The notes under the pieces are model-generated. The model was given only the letters and a program-made list of their open reading frames with translations. It was not told where the DNA came from and ran no database searches. DNA of 55,260 nucleotides from an uncultured Clostridia bacterium (GTDB lineage Bacteria; Bacillota; Clostridia; Christensenellales; Aristaeellaceae), in the NCBI GenBank assembly GCA_944333055.1, contig CALVKT010000065.1, forward strand, positions 1 through 55,260. The letters run 5' to 3'. Below, in pieces: positions 8,439 through 17,200 of the stretch. Every line of letters starts with the position of its first letter. The stretch's first letter is position 1. The position numbers and the translations under genes are program-made.

Positions 8439-8656
8439 ACCCCATTCACATCGTCAACCGCGTCGGCGGCGGCGACGCCTTTGCCGCGGCCCTCATCTAC
8501 ACGCAGTTGCGCGGCGATCCGCCGCAGGCCGCCGTCGAATTCGCCGCGGCCGCTTCCTGCCTCAAGCACGCCATCGAGGAGGACTTCAACCTCGTCACCG
8601 TGCAGGAGGTGCAGCGCCTCGCCGACGGCCACGCTTCCGGCCGTGTTCAGCGATAA
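8402..8656 (+). pseudogene. kdgK: 3' fragment of a PfkB-type 2-keto-3-deoxygluconate kinase
   Basis: An open frame of 84 codons without start codon, immediately preceded by TGA (8399-8401). It encodes the C-terminal quarter of a PfkB-family sugar kinase of the KDG kinase type: YPIHIVNRVGGGDAFAAALI carries the second PfkB signature with the catalytic Asp of GGGD, followed by the helical tail VEFAAAASCLKHAIEEDFN to the stop at 8654-8656. An intact KDG kinase has about 340 residues, so about 250 are missing. The break coincides with the first conserved residue of the divergent IclR gene. KDG kinase works in uronate degradation, matching the RraA-like gene 28 bases downstream. Confidence 0.8.
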
Positions 8657-8684
8657 AACGACACCGCAGAGAGGAGAGCTTTCG

Positions 8685-9437
8685 ATGTCCGAAAAGAACC
8701 AGCCCGACAAGATCTACGACACCTACGCGCTTCGCCCCCTGGCCGATCTGGTCGACTACGACGTGGACGAGGTCGCCGCCCGCTTCAAGCGGCTGTATAC
8801 CGCGCTGATCTACGACTCCATGGAGGCGCTCGGCCTGAGCGGCCGTTCCATGAAGCCCGGCATCGGGCCGATCGATCCCGATCTCAACGGCCCCGGACAC
8901 AAGGTCGCAGGCCCCGCGTTCACAACCCGCCGCATGAGCACCCCCAACACGGACCCCGCCGTGCACAACATCCGCCTGGGCCAGATGAAGAGCATGTGCA
9001 AGGGCTGCGTGTACGTCTCCGACGTGCAGGGCAACCGCAACTGTGGCCAGTACGGCGAGATCACCGCGACCGCGATGCGCGCCGCCGGCTGCGTCGGCGC
9101 GGTCATCGACGGCTCCACCCGCGACTCGGACTACCTGATCGCCATGGGCTTCCCCACGTTTGTGCGCTGGCGCAGCCCTGTGGAGGGATATGGCCGCTCC
9201 ATGACGGTGGATTACATGATCCCCATCTTCGTGGATGGCGTGGACGGCGCCCTGCGCATCGATCCCGGCGACTACATCTTCGGCGACGGCGACGGCGTGG
9301 TCGTCGTGCCGCGCGCCATGATCTTCCCCGTGCTGGAGCAGGCGGAAAAGTGGTTTGACAGCGAAAAGGCCAGCCGCAAAGCCATGGCCGAGGGCATGAA
9401 TCCCTTTGACGTCTACAACACCTATGGCCGATTCTGA
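8685..9437 (+). CDS. RraA-like / HMG-aldolase family protein, 250 aa
   Basis: Second RraA-fold protein of the window, of the more usual length. Motifs: DSMEALGLSG near the N-terminus, GQYGEITATAMRAAGCVGAV, then the substrate and metal-binding GSTRD, and IDPGDYIFGDGDGVVVVP typical of the fold's last strands. The ATG at 8685 follows GAGAGGAGAG. It lies just after the kinase fragment and was probably cotranscribed with the intact kinase; a KDG kinase paired with an aldolase-type enzyme suggests breakdown of a uronic-acid-derived sugar. With the upstream genes lost it has no obvious promoter of its own. Substrate not determinable from sequence. Confidence 0.82.
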   Translation: MSEKNQPDKIYDTYALRPLADLVDYDVDEVAARFKRLYTALIYDSMEALGLSGRSMKPGIGPIDPDLNGPGHKVAGPAFTTRRMSTPNTDPAVHNIRLGQMKSMCKGCVYVSDVQGNRNCGQYGEITATAMRAAGCVGAVIDGSTRDSDYLIAMGFPTFVRWRSPVEGYGRSMTVDYMIPIFVDGVDGALRIDPGDYIFGDGDGVVVVPRAMIFPVLEQAEKWFDSEKASRKAMAEGMNPFDVYNTYGRF

Positions 9438-9470
9438 GAAGGCGCGCTTTCCCGCTCGGCATCCTTCAAA

Positions 9471-9506
9471 AAACCGGCGGTTATTGTTGCCGCCGGTTTG
9501 CTTTTT
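9471..9506 (+). terminator. Intrinsic terminator after the RraA-like gene
   Basis: Stem AAACCGGCGG / CCGCCGGTTT with loop TTATTGTTG, then GCTTTTT. About 35 bases past the stop codon. Confidence 0.85.
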
Positions 9507-9561
9507 CAGCAGGGAATCCTGTATAATGGTTTTATTCCGTGAATGAGGAGGCCACCGTCTC

Positions 9562-10359
9562 ATGATGATCCCGCTTTTCCCGCAGTGCCGCAGCGTGTGG
9601 CTTGGCGGCGAAGCCGTCCTGTTCATGCTCGCCGCCGCGCGCCTGTACGACAAGGCGCCGCTCCTTCAGGCCGCGCTGCTCTTTGCCGTCGGCTCGCTGA
9701 TCCTGATCTTCGCGCTCAACGCATGGGCGGTTCTTCTGCATCACAGGCTGCTCCTCGTGCTCGTCTCCCTGCAAAAGCCGGAAGCCTTCATCGCCGCCTA
9801 TGAACCGCTGCTCGCCGTCAAGGGCGTGGCGCGCCACATCCGCTTCACGCTGCACGCCTATCTGAGCAACGGCTATGCCGCAAAGGGCGATTTCGACCGG
9901 GCGCTCGCGCTGCTGGATCAGGCGCCGGCAATCCGCGGCAGGCAGGCCGTCAAGCAGCGCGTCATCCTGTGCGTCAACCGCTGCTGCATCGCGCTGGCCC
10001 GCGAGGACGCGGCGCGCGCCGAACGCCTGCTCGGAGAGCTCCCCGATCTGCTGGCGCAGCTGCGTCCCGCAGACCGGCAGGCGCAAGCGCAGATTCACGC
10101 GCAGATGACCGCCCAGCTCGCCGTGCTGCGCGCAGAGGCCGACGCGCAGACCTGCGACGTGCTGCGCGAGCAGATCAAGCGGACCGGCAGCAACCTGCGG
10201 CGCACGGAGCTCTCCTTTTCGCTGGCGCAGGCCTATCTGCACCTGAATCAGCGGCAGTTGGCCAAGCCGTATCTCCAGCAGGCGTGCGCGCCCGGTCAGG
10301 ATCTGTTCATCAGCCGCAAGGCCCTTGCGCTGCGGCACACGCTCTCCAAAGACGCTTAA
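9562..10359 (+). CDS. Membrane-anchored TPR-like protein, unknown function, 265 aa
   Basis: Two hydrophobic segments at residues about 12-30 and 34-62 (LLFAVGSLILIFALNAWAVLL) are followed by an Ala/Leu/Arg-rich helical domain with tetratricopeptide-like spacing (YLSNGYAAKGDFDRALALLD; FSLAQAYLHLNQRQLAKPYL). No specific family is recognised. The start is one of two adjacent ATGs at 9562/9565, after GAGGAGG; a TATAAT box at 9532-9537 without a clear -35 lies just upstream. An AraC-type regulator follows after 15 bases, so the two are probably coexpressed, and this protein could be its sensory or scaffolding partner. That link is inference from position only. Confidence 0.6.
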   Translation: MMIPLFPQCRSVWLGGEAVLFMLAAARLYDKAPLLQAALLFAVGSLILIFALNAWAVLLHHRLLLVLVSLQKPEAFIAAYEPLLAVKGVARHIRFTLHAYLSNGYAAKGDFDRALALLDQAPAIRGRQAVKQRVILCVNRCCIALAREDAARAERLLGELPDLLAQLRPADRQAQAQIHAQMTAQLAVLRAEADAQTCDVLREQIKRTGSNLRRTELSFSLAQAYLHLNQRQLAKPYLQQACAPGQDLFISRKALALRHTLSKDA

Positions 10360-10374
10360 CGCCGGAGGCGCGCC

Positions 10375-11502
10375 ATGCTTTACGATCAGCAAGTTGTCCT
10401 CTCCAGCCTCAACCGCTACATGCTGCGCATTCTGCTCTCCTATAGCATCTCCGGTCAGTTGCCGGAGGGATGGAGCGTGCAGGAAATCGAAGATTATCTG
10501 CGCTCCAATCGCCTCTCCATCCATCTGGCCGTGTTCTGCTTCGATGCGCCCATCCACAGCGAATCCGCCAGACACGCCGTGCAAAGCGATCTGCTGTCGC
10601 GCCTTTGCGTCTGCGCCAAGGCATATAAGTCGCACATCATCTGCATGGCCTTCCTGCCCTCCGACCGCTTTGCCGCGGCGAGCGCCGCGCTGCGCCAGCA
10701 GCTGTTCGGCCGCTTTGGCGCCATGGGCCTGCGCGTGAAGAACGAGGCATACTCGGTTGAGACCTCTCCCCTGACGCTGCCCGCCAGCTATCGCAAGCTC
10801 TACGCGCAGGCCGACGCCATGCTCGTTGACAATCAGGCGCGCTTCAACCGCCTCATCCACCTCTACAGCCTGGAGGAATCGCTCAACAACGCCGTCTTTG
10901 AGGTCGATGCGGACGAAATGCGCCGCATCCTCGATGAGATCACCGACATCGTTCGGGGCGTCAACGGCAACAACCACCTCAACGCCGTGTGCTATTTCAG
11001 CTTTCTCTGGCGCAGCATCGAGCGCACCATCTTCTATCGCATCGGACGGCGCAAGACCTCGGCGGACAAGCTGATCATCGATGAGGAGCTCTACGCCTGC
11101 AAGGACGTTGTGAGCATGTCCTCCGCCATACACCGCTATCTGCTCGCCTACGTCCGGGACGTGCACCTGCAAAACACGGACAGCTATCACAAGGTCATCG
11201 AGCGCACCAAGGATTACATTCAGGAGCGCTTTGCCCAGCCCCTGAGCCTGGAGGACGCCGCCCGCGAGGCCGGCGTGTCCGCCTGCCACCTGAGCAAGCT
11301 CTTCAAGAAGGAAGAAGGCGTCAGTTTCAAGCAGTACGTGACGCGCGTGCGCATGGAGAAGGCCAAGTTTCTGCTCTCCTCCGGCAAGCTGAACATCGGC
11401 GAGGTCGCCCGCGCCTGCGGCTACAGCGATCCCAGCTATTTTTGCAAGCTCTTCAAAAAGCACTGGGGCTTTCTGCCCAAGGAATTTCAGCTGCACAACT
11501 GA
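10375..11502 (+). CDS. AraC-family transcriptional regulator, 375 aa
   Basis: The C-terminal 100 residues are a standard double helix-turn-helix AraC domain: DYIQERFAQPLSLEDAAREA, then the first recognition helix (SACHLSKLFKKEEGVSFKQY) and the second (LNIGEVARACGYSDPSYFCKLFKKHWG). The N-terminal 270 residues carry no cupin or receiver motif that I can see and are of unknown type; they may be a ligand or protein-interaction domain. ATG at 10375 after GGAGG. Probably cotranscribed with the membrane TPR-like gene 15 bases upstream. Targets unknown; no nearby sugar-uptake operon suggests them. Confidence 0.88.
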   Translation: MLYDQQVVLSSLNRYMLRILLSYSISGQLPEGWSVQEIEDYLRSNRLSIHLAVFCFDAPIHSESARHAVQSDLLSRLCVCAKAYKSHIICMAFLPSDRFAAASAALRQQLFGRFGAMGLRVKNEAYSVETSPLTLPASYRKLYAQADAMLVDNQARFNRLIHLYSLEESLNNAVFEVDADEMRRILDEITDIVRGVNGNNHLNAVCYFSFLWRSIERTIFYRIGRRKTSADKLIIDEELYACKDVVSMSSAIHRYLLAYVRDVHLQNTDSYHKVIERTKDYIQERFAQPLSLEDAAREAGVSACHLSKLFKKEEGVSFKQYVTRVRMEKAKFLLSSGKLNIGEVARACGYSDPSYFCKLFKKHWGFLPKEFQLHN

Positions 11503-11515
11503 CGGGCCAAACAAA

Positions 11516-11544
11516 TTTCCACCCCGGCGATGCCGGGGTGGAAA
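11516..11544. terminator. Shared hairpin between convergent AraC and nucleotidase genes
   Basis: Perfect 13-bp stem TTTCCACCCCGGC / GCCGGGGTGGAAA with a three-base loop. On the minus strand it is followed by TTTGTTTGG, so it suits the nucleotidase gene best; the plus-strand side has only a weak T-tract. Confidence 0.65.
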
Positions 11545-11563
11545 TGCTGCATGCGGTTTTCGC

Positions 11564-13228
11564 TTATTCGGCCGGCTTTTCAGCCACGCCGACGATGCGG
11601 CCCTCGCCGTAGGGATCGGCGTAGCGCTCGTCCACCACGCCGCCCAGCGTGCCGGTGATGTAGTCGATGAGCACCTGGTTGTCGATCTTCACGCTGTCCT
11701 GCAGCAGATTGCAGCCGGCGAACATCGTGTAGCCGTCGCCGCCGTTCTTGAGCATGTAGTTGTGGGAAGCGAACGTGTAAACCTTGTCCAGCTGCAGGTC
11801 TTCGCCGCCCACCTTCACGTTCTTGACGCGGTACTCGCCCGCCACGCCGGTGAACATGCCGTTCTCATCCTGCGTGCAGCTCGTCTCGATGTAGGTGTGA
11901 ATCTCATACGTCAGGCCGGAGACCTGCAGGAAGCTGCCGCTCTCGCCCGGCGTGTTGCGCGCGCCCCACTCCAGCGCGTCGAGGATCTGCTGGCCCGTCG
12001 CCTCGACCACGCACATCTCGTTGCCGAAGGGATGCACCTTGAGGATGTCGCCCAGCGTGATGTCGCCCGCGGGGATGGTGCTGCGGATGCCGCCGCCGTT
12101 GACCACGGCTATGTCCGCGCCGGACTGGTCGCGATACGCGTCGGCGCACAGGTCGCCCAGGTTCGTCTCGGCATTGCGGATGATGCGAATCGCGTTGCCG
12201 TTTTCATCGACAGCTTCGGGATCGGTGATCGTCAGGTCAACGGTGGACGTGGCGACAACCTTATCGAGCTGTTCGCTCAGCGCCGCGCTCGCCGTATCGA
12301 CCGCCTCGGAGACGTCGTTCTTGATGCCCAGCAGTTCCGGCGCGGAGACGTCGTTGTCCCAGGTGTACAGGCCGGTCTCCATCGCGCCGTCCTCCGCGGC
12401 GATGCGCAGGTAGCCGATGCCCGCCAGCTTGGTGCCGCACGCGGAGCGCACGACGTCCTTGCCCTCCTTGTTCTTCATGACCACCTGATCGGTGTCGTGG
12501 CTGTGGCCGTCGAGCAGCGCGTCAATGCCGGTGGTGTTGGCGATCAGGTCGGCGTAGGTGTAGGGCGCATGCGCCGCCTCGTTGCCCAGGTGTGCCAGCG
12601 CAACCACGTACGTCGCGCCCGCCTCGCGCGCATCGTCCACGGCGGACTGCACGGCGGCGTAGAGCTTCTCGCCCGTCTCATCCTGCATGAAGCCGTAGAT
12701 GAAGTTGCCCGCTTCGTCCTGGAAGTACTTGGGCGTGGAGGAGGTCAGCGTCCGGGGCGTGGTGACACCCACGAAGGCGATCTTCACGCCGTCGTACTCG
12801 CGGATGACGTAGGGCTCAAACACCAGCTCGCCATCCTTGTTGAAATTGGCGCTGACGTAGGGGAAGTTCGCCTTGCCCGTCAGCTCCAGAAAGCGCTCCA
12901 TGCCGTAGTCAAACTCGTGGTTGCCGGGGATGGCCACGTCGTAGCCCACGGCGTTCATCAGGTCGATGATGGCCTCGCCGGTGGTCATGGTGCCCACGGG
13001 TTCGCCCTGAATGGCGTCGCCGTTGTCCACGAGCACGACGTGGTTGTCCGCCGCAAGCGTGTCGCGCACGGCGGCCAGGCCGGCATAGCCGAAGCCCTGA
13101 TCCATCGCGCAGTGGACGTCGCTGGTGAAGAGCACCACCACGTCCTTCGCGAGGCCCGCGCCCTCGGCAAAGGCCGCGCAGCCCAGCAGCATGAGCAGTG
13201 TCAGCACAAGTGCAACGATTCTTTTCAC
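11564..13228 (-). CDS. Secreted 5'-nucleotidase / UshA-type metallophosphatase, 554 aa
   Basis: Hydrolyses nucleotides or related phosphate esters outside the cell to salvage nucleoside and phosphate. GTG start at 13228 after GGAGGG, then a signal peptide (KRIVALVLTLLMLLGCAAFA). The calcineurin-like metal domain (residues about 30-290) shows the dinuclear-site motifs TSDVH, DNGDAIQGEP, GNHEFDYG, ALAHLGNE and DGHSHD. The C-terminal substrate domain (about 320-530) has the family's ETNLGDLCADAY, NGGGIRSTIPAGDIT and the GGDGYTMF loop. A lipobox reading is possible at LLGC but no proper spacing follows, so simple secretion is likelier. Monocistronic with its own promoter; could also act on cyclic or sugar nucleotides. 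Confidence 0.9.
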   Translation of the reverse strand: MKRIVALVLTLLMLLGCAAFAEGAGLAKDVVVLFTSDVHCAMDQGFGYAGLAAVRDTLAADNHVVLVDNGDAIQGEPVGTMTTGEAIIDLMNAVGYDVAIPGNHEFDYGMERFLELTGKANFPYVSANFNKDGELVFEPYVIREYDGVKIAFVGVTTPRTLTSSTPKYFQDEAGNFIYGFMQDETGEKLYAAVQSAVDDAREAGATYVVALAHLGNEAAHAPYTYADLIANTTGIDALLDGHSHDTDQVVMKNKEGKDVVRSACGTKLAGIGYLRIAAEDGAMETGLYTWDNDVSAPELLGIKNDVSEAVDTASAALSEQLDKVVATSTVDLTITDPEAVDENGNAIRIIRNAETNLGDLCADAYRDQSGADIAVVNGGGIRSTIPAGDITLGDILKVHPFGNEMCVVEATGQQILDALEWGARNTPGESGSFLQVSGLTYEIHTYIETSCTQDENGMFTGVAGEYRVKNVKVGGEDLQLDKVYTFASHNYMLKNGGDGYTMFAGCNLLQDSVKIDNQVLIDYITGTLGGVVDERYADPYGEGRIVGVAEKPAE

Positions 13229-13265
13229 AATGATCCCTCCTGTTGATGAGAATTGATCCGGCTTG

Positions 13266-13294
13266 ATTATACCACGCCTCGTTCGCGTATGCAA
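13266..13294 (-). promoter_or_regulatory. Promoter of the 5'-nucleotidase gene
   Basis: TTGCAT (13289-13294), 17-base spacer, TATAAT (13266-13271) on the minus strand, about 38 bases before the GTG start. Confidence 0.8.
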
Positions 13295-13317
13295 TCGCGC
13301 GTGTTTGGTTCCGGCGA

Positions 13318-13346
13318 TTGACAGCGCATGCGCGATCCCCTATAAT
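13318..13346 (+). promoter_or_regulatory. Promoter of the AIM24-family gene
   Basis: Perfect consensus TTGACA (13318-13323), 17 bases, TATAAT (13341-13346), 35 bases before the start. It is divergent from the nucleotidase promoter, with about 23 bases between the two -35 boxes. Confidence 0.88.
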
Positions 13347-13381
13347 AAACCCATCCCGCAACGCACGAAGGAGATTTGACA

Positions 13382-14059
13382 ATGCAATACGAAATCAAGG
13401 GCGGCAGCTTTCCCGTGGTGATCTGCCAGCTGACGCGCGGCGAACAGATGATCACCGAGAAGGGCTCGATGGTCTTCATGAGCCCGGAAATGGACATGGA
13501 GACGACCGGCGGAGGCATTGGCAAGATGTTCTCCAAGGCATTTTCCGGCGAGAAGCTGTTTCAAAACATCTACACCGCCCGCGCCGACGGCATGATCGCC
13601 TTCGGCTCCAGCTTTCCGGGCAAGATCATTCCGCTGACGATCGCGCCCGGCAGCGAGATGATCGTGCAGAAGAGCGCGTTTCTGGCCAGCGAATCGGACG
13701 TGGAGCTGTCCGTCCACTTCAACAAGAAGCTGGGCGCGGGCTTCTTTGGCGGCGAGGGCTTCATCATGCAGCGCCTTTCGGGCAGCGGCATGGCCTTCAT
13801 CGAGATCGACGGCGAGCTGATCGAATACACGCTGGAAGACGGCCAGCAGATCATCGTGGACACGGGCAACGTGGCGGCCTTTGAGCCGTCCGTCTCCATC
13901 GACATCCGGCAGGTGCCCGGCATCAAGAACAAGCTGCTGGGCGGCGAGGGGCTGTTTCACACCGTGCTCACCGGCCCGGGCAAAATCTGGCTGCAAACCA
14001 TGCCCATTTCGAGCGTCGCCTCGGCCATCCGGCCCTATATTCCTACCAGCAGCAATTGA
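13382..14059 (+). CDS. AIM24/TIGR00266 family protein, 225 aa
   Basis: Matches the TIGR00266 family, bacterial relatives of yeast AIM24, a beta-rich fold of unknown molecular role. Recognisable are the start MQYEIKGGSFPVVICQL, the Gly-rich MFSKAFSGEKLFQNIYTA loop, the GFFGGEGFIMQRLSGSGMAF motif and the closing GLFHTVLTGPGKIWLQTMP. The ATG at 13382 follows GGAG by eight bases; a TTG two codons earlier is less likely. Single gene with a consensus promoter and a strong terminator, suggesting high constitutive expression. No partner is evident. Confidence 0.88.
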   Translation: MQYEIKGGSFPVVICQLTRGEQMITEKGSMVFMSPEMDMETTGGGIGKMFSKAFSGEKLFQNIYTARADGMIAFGSSFPGKIIPLTIAPGSEMIVQKSAFLASESDVELSVHFNKKLGAGFFGGEGFIMQRLSGSGMAFIEIDGELIEYTLEDGQQIIVDTGNVAAFEPSVSIDIRQVPGIKNKLLGGEGLFHTVLTGPGKIWLQTMPISSVASAIRPYIPTSSN

Positions 14060-14071
14060 CCGCATATCGCC

Positions 14072-14107
14072 GGCGAGGCCGCGTTCAAGAACGCGGCCTC
14101 GCCTTTT
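14072..14107 (+). terminator. Intrinsic terminator after the AIM24 gene
   Basis: Fourteen-bp perfect stem GGCGAGGCCGCGTT / AACGCGGCCTCGCC with loop CAAG, then TTTT. Confidence 0.9.
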
Positions 14108-14163
14108 CGCCTCGCCCGGCCCGTTCTTCCCCGCTCCCGCGCGATGGCGCGCCCTCACAGAAA

Positions 14164-14199
14164 AAGGCGGCGTCTTGACAGATGTCAAGACGCCGCCTT
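14164..14199. terminator. Bidirectional terminator between AIM24 gene and purL
   Basis: Perfect 16-bp inverted repeat AAGGCGGCGTCTTGAC / GTCAAGACGCCGCCTT with loop AGAT. T-tracts lie on both sides (GTTTTG on plus, TTTCTG on minus), so it ends purL transcripts and backs up the preceding terminator. Confidence 0.85.
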
Positions 14200-14237
14200 G
14201 TTTTGCTCGCGGCCGCCGCATGCGGCGCATCGACGCA

Positions 14238-17200
14238 TCAGCGGAAGTAGCGCACGCCGGATTCGAAGATCTTCTGATCCTTGTTGCCGGGGATGTTGCC
14301 GGCCACGTAGCGGCCGATGCGCTCGCTGTGGCCCATCTTGCCCAGCACGCGGCCGTCCGGCGAGCAGATGCCCTCCACCGCCCAGTAGGAGCCGTTCGGG
14401 TTGAGCGGCATCTGCGCGGCGGGAATGCCGAATTCGTCGCAGTACTGCGTGACAATTTGACCGTTCTCCAGCAGGCGGCGCAGCTGTCCTTCGCGGCAGA
14501 CGAAGCGGCCCTCGCCGTGGGAGATGGCGACCTCGTGCACGTCGCCGACGTTCACGCCGGCCATCCACGGGGACTTGACGGAGGAGACCACCGTGCGCAC
14601 GTGCGTGGCGGCGTGACGGCCGATGGTGTTGTAGGTCAGCGTCGGGTCGCTCTCATCGAGCGTGCGGATCTCGCCGTAGGGGACGAGGCCCAGCTTGATG
14701 AGCGCCTGGAAGCCGTTGCAGATGCCCAGCATCAGGCCGTCGCGCTGGTCGAGCAGCGCGTGGATGGCGTCCATGATGCGCGGATTGCGCAGCGCCGTGG
14801 CGATGAACTTGCCGGAGCCGTCCGGCTCGTCGCCGGCGGAGAAGCCGCCCGGCAGCATGACGATCTGCGCGTTCTCGATGCCCTTGACGATCGCCTCGAC
14901 GGATTCCTCGATGCCTTTGGCGGTCAGGTTGCGGAAAATGAACGTATCCACCTCGGCGCCCGCGCGGCGGAACGCCTTGGCGCTGTCCATCTCGCAGTTG
15001 GTGCCCGGAAAGGACGGGATGAACACGCGCGGTCTGGCGATGTGCACGGCGGGCCTGTTCGTGTTGCGCGCGACGAACGGCTTGAACGGCGCCACGGAGT
15101 GTCGGGCCGGCGCGCTCGTGGGGAACACGCTCTCCAGCGGCGCGCTCCATGCCTCGTGCGCCTCCTCCAGCGAGAGGATGACGCCCAGCGCGTTGATCAT
15201 CGGATGCTCGGAGGTGAAGCCGATGATCTCCATGCCCGCGGGCACCGGCGCGCCGTCGGCCAGCTCGCAGACGATGCTGCCGTAAGCCGGCAGGAAGAGC
15301 TCGTCCTCGCGCACGCCATGAAGGCTCACGCCGATGCGGCTGCCCATGGCCATCATCGTCACCGCCGCCGCGATGCCGCCGCGGCCCACGGTGTGCGCGC
15401 TGAGCACGTCGCCGCGCACGATCGCCTGATGCAGCAGGTCGTAGCGCATGAGCGCCGCGTCGTATTCGGGCAGGAGCTGATCGTTGACCGGCAGGCGCAG
15501 CAGCGCGATGCGGTGGTCGCCGCCCTTGAAATCGGTGGAGATGACGTCGCCCGCCTCCACGGCGGTCACGGCGAAGGACACGAGCGTCGGCGGCACGTGG
15601 ATGTCCTCAAACGTGCCGGACATGGAGTCCTTGCCGCCGATGGACGCCGTGCCAAAGCCCAGCTGCGCGCTGAGGCCGCCCAGCAGCGCGGCCACCGGCT
15701 TGCCCCAGCGGCGCTCATCCTTGCCCAGCTTTTCAAAGTACTCCTGGAAGGTGAGGCGCGCGCGCGTCACGTCGCCGCCCGCCGCGCAGATCTTGGAAAG
15801 CGATTCCGTGACCGCGTACACCGCGCCGTGGAACGGACTCCACTCGCTGAGATACGGATCATAGCCGTGGGCCATCAGCGTGGCGGTCGTCGTCTCGCCG
15901 TCGGTCGGAATCAGCGCGGCCATCGCCTCGTTCGGGCTGTCGCGGTGGACGCCGCCGTAGGGCGCCAGGATCGTGCTCGCGCCGATGGTGCCGTCAAAGC
16001 GCTCGACCATGCCCTTCTGCGAGCAGATGTTCAGGTCGGCGAGCATGGAGAGCCACGCCTCGCGCACGGTCTTGCCCTTGGCGAAGTCCGGCTGCGCGGT
16101 CAGGTACGGGGCCTGTGCGTCCGGCGCGGAGACGACGGCGCGGGCGTGCTGCGTCACGCCGTTGGTATCCAGAAACGCGCGGGAGAGATCGACGATCGTC
16201 TTTCCGCGCCAGCGCATGACCAGGCGCGCATCCTCGGTGACGGTGGCGACCTGCGTCGCCTCCAGATTCTCCGCGTAGGCCATCTGCTTGAAGCGCTCGA
16301 CCTGATCCGCCTCGATCACGCAGGCCATGCGCTCCTGCGACTCGGAGATGGCCAGCTCGGTGCCATCCAGGCCCTCGTACTTCCTGGGCACGGCGTCCAG
16401 CTCGATGGCAAGGCCCGGCGCCAATTCGCCCACGGCCACGCACACGCCGCCCGCGCCGAAGTCGTTGCAGCGCTTGACCATCTGCGCGAACTCCGCGTTG
16501 CGGAACAGCCGCTGGATGCAGCGCTCGGTCGGCGCGTTGCCCTTTTGCACCTCCGCGCCGCAGGTGGACAGCGATTCCACGCTGTGCGCCTTGGAGGAGC
16601 CCGTTGCGCCGCCGCAGCCGTCGCGGCCGGTGCGGCCGCCCAGCAGCATGACGGCGTCGCCCGGGGCCGGCTGCGCGCGGCGGACGTGGTCGCGCGGGGT
16701 CGCCGCGATGACCGCGCCCAGCTCCATGCGCTTGGCGACGAAGCCCGGATGGTAGTATTCCTGCACCTTGCCCGCCGCCAGGCCGATCTGGTTGCCGTAG
16801 GAGGAATAGCCCTGCGCGGCGGTGGTGGTGATGCGCCGCTGCGGGAGCTTGCCCTTGCGCGTGCGGCTGTAGGGCATGCGCGGATCGCCGGAGCCGGTGA
16901 TGCGCATCGCCTGATAGACGTAGCTGCGGCCGGAGAGCGGATCGCGGATCGCGCCGCCCAGACAGGTGGCCGCGCCGCCGAAGCCCTCGATCTCGGTGGG
17001 ATGGTTGTGCGTCTCGTTCTTGAACATGATCAGCCAGGGTTCTTCCCTGCCGTCCACGTTCGCGCGCACGACGATGGAGCAGGCGTTGATCTCGTCGGAC
17101 GCGTCCAGATCGTCGAGCTTGCCGACCTTGCGCAGCGCCTTGGCGCCCAGAGTCGCCATGTCCATGAGCGAGATGTCCTTCTGGCGCTCGCCGTAGACGT

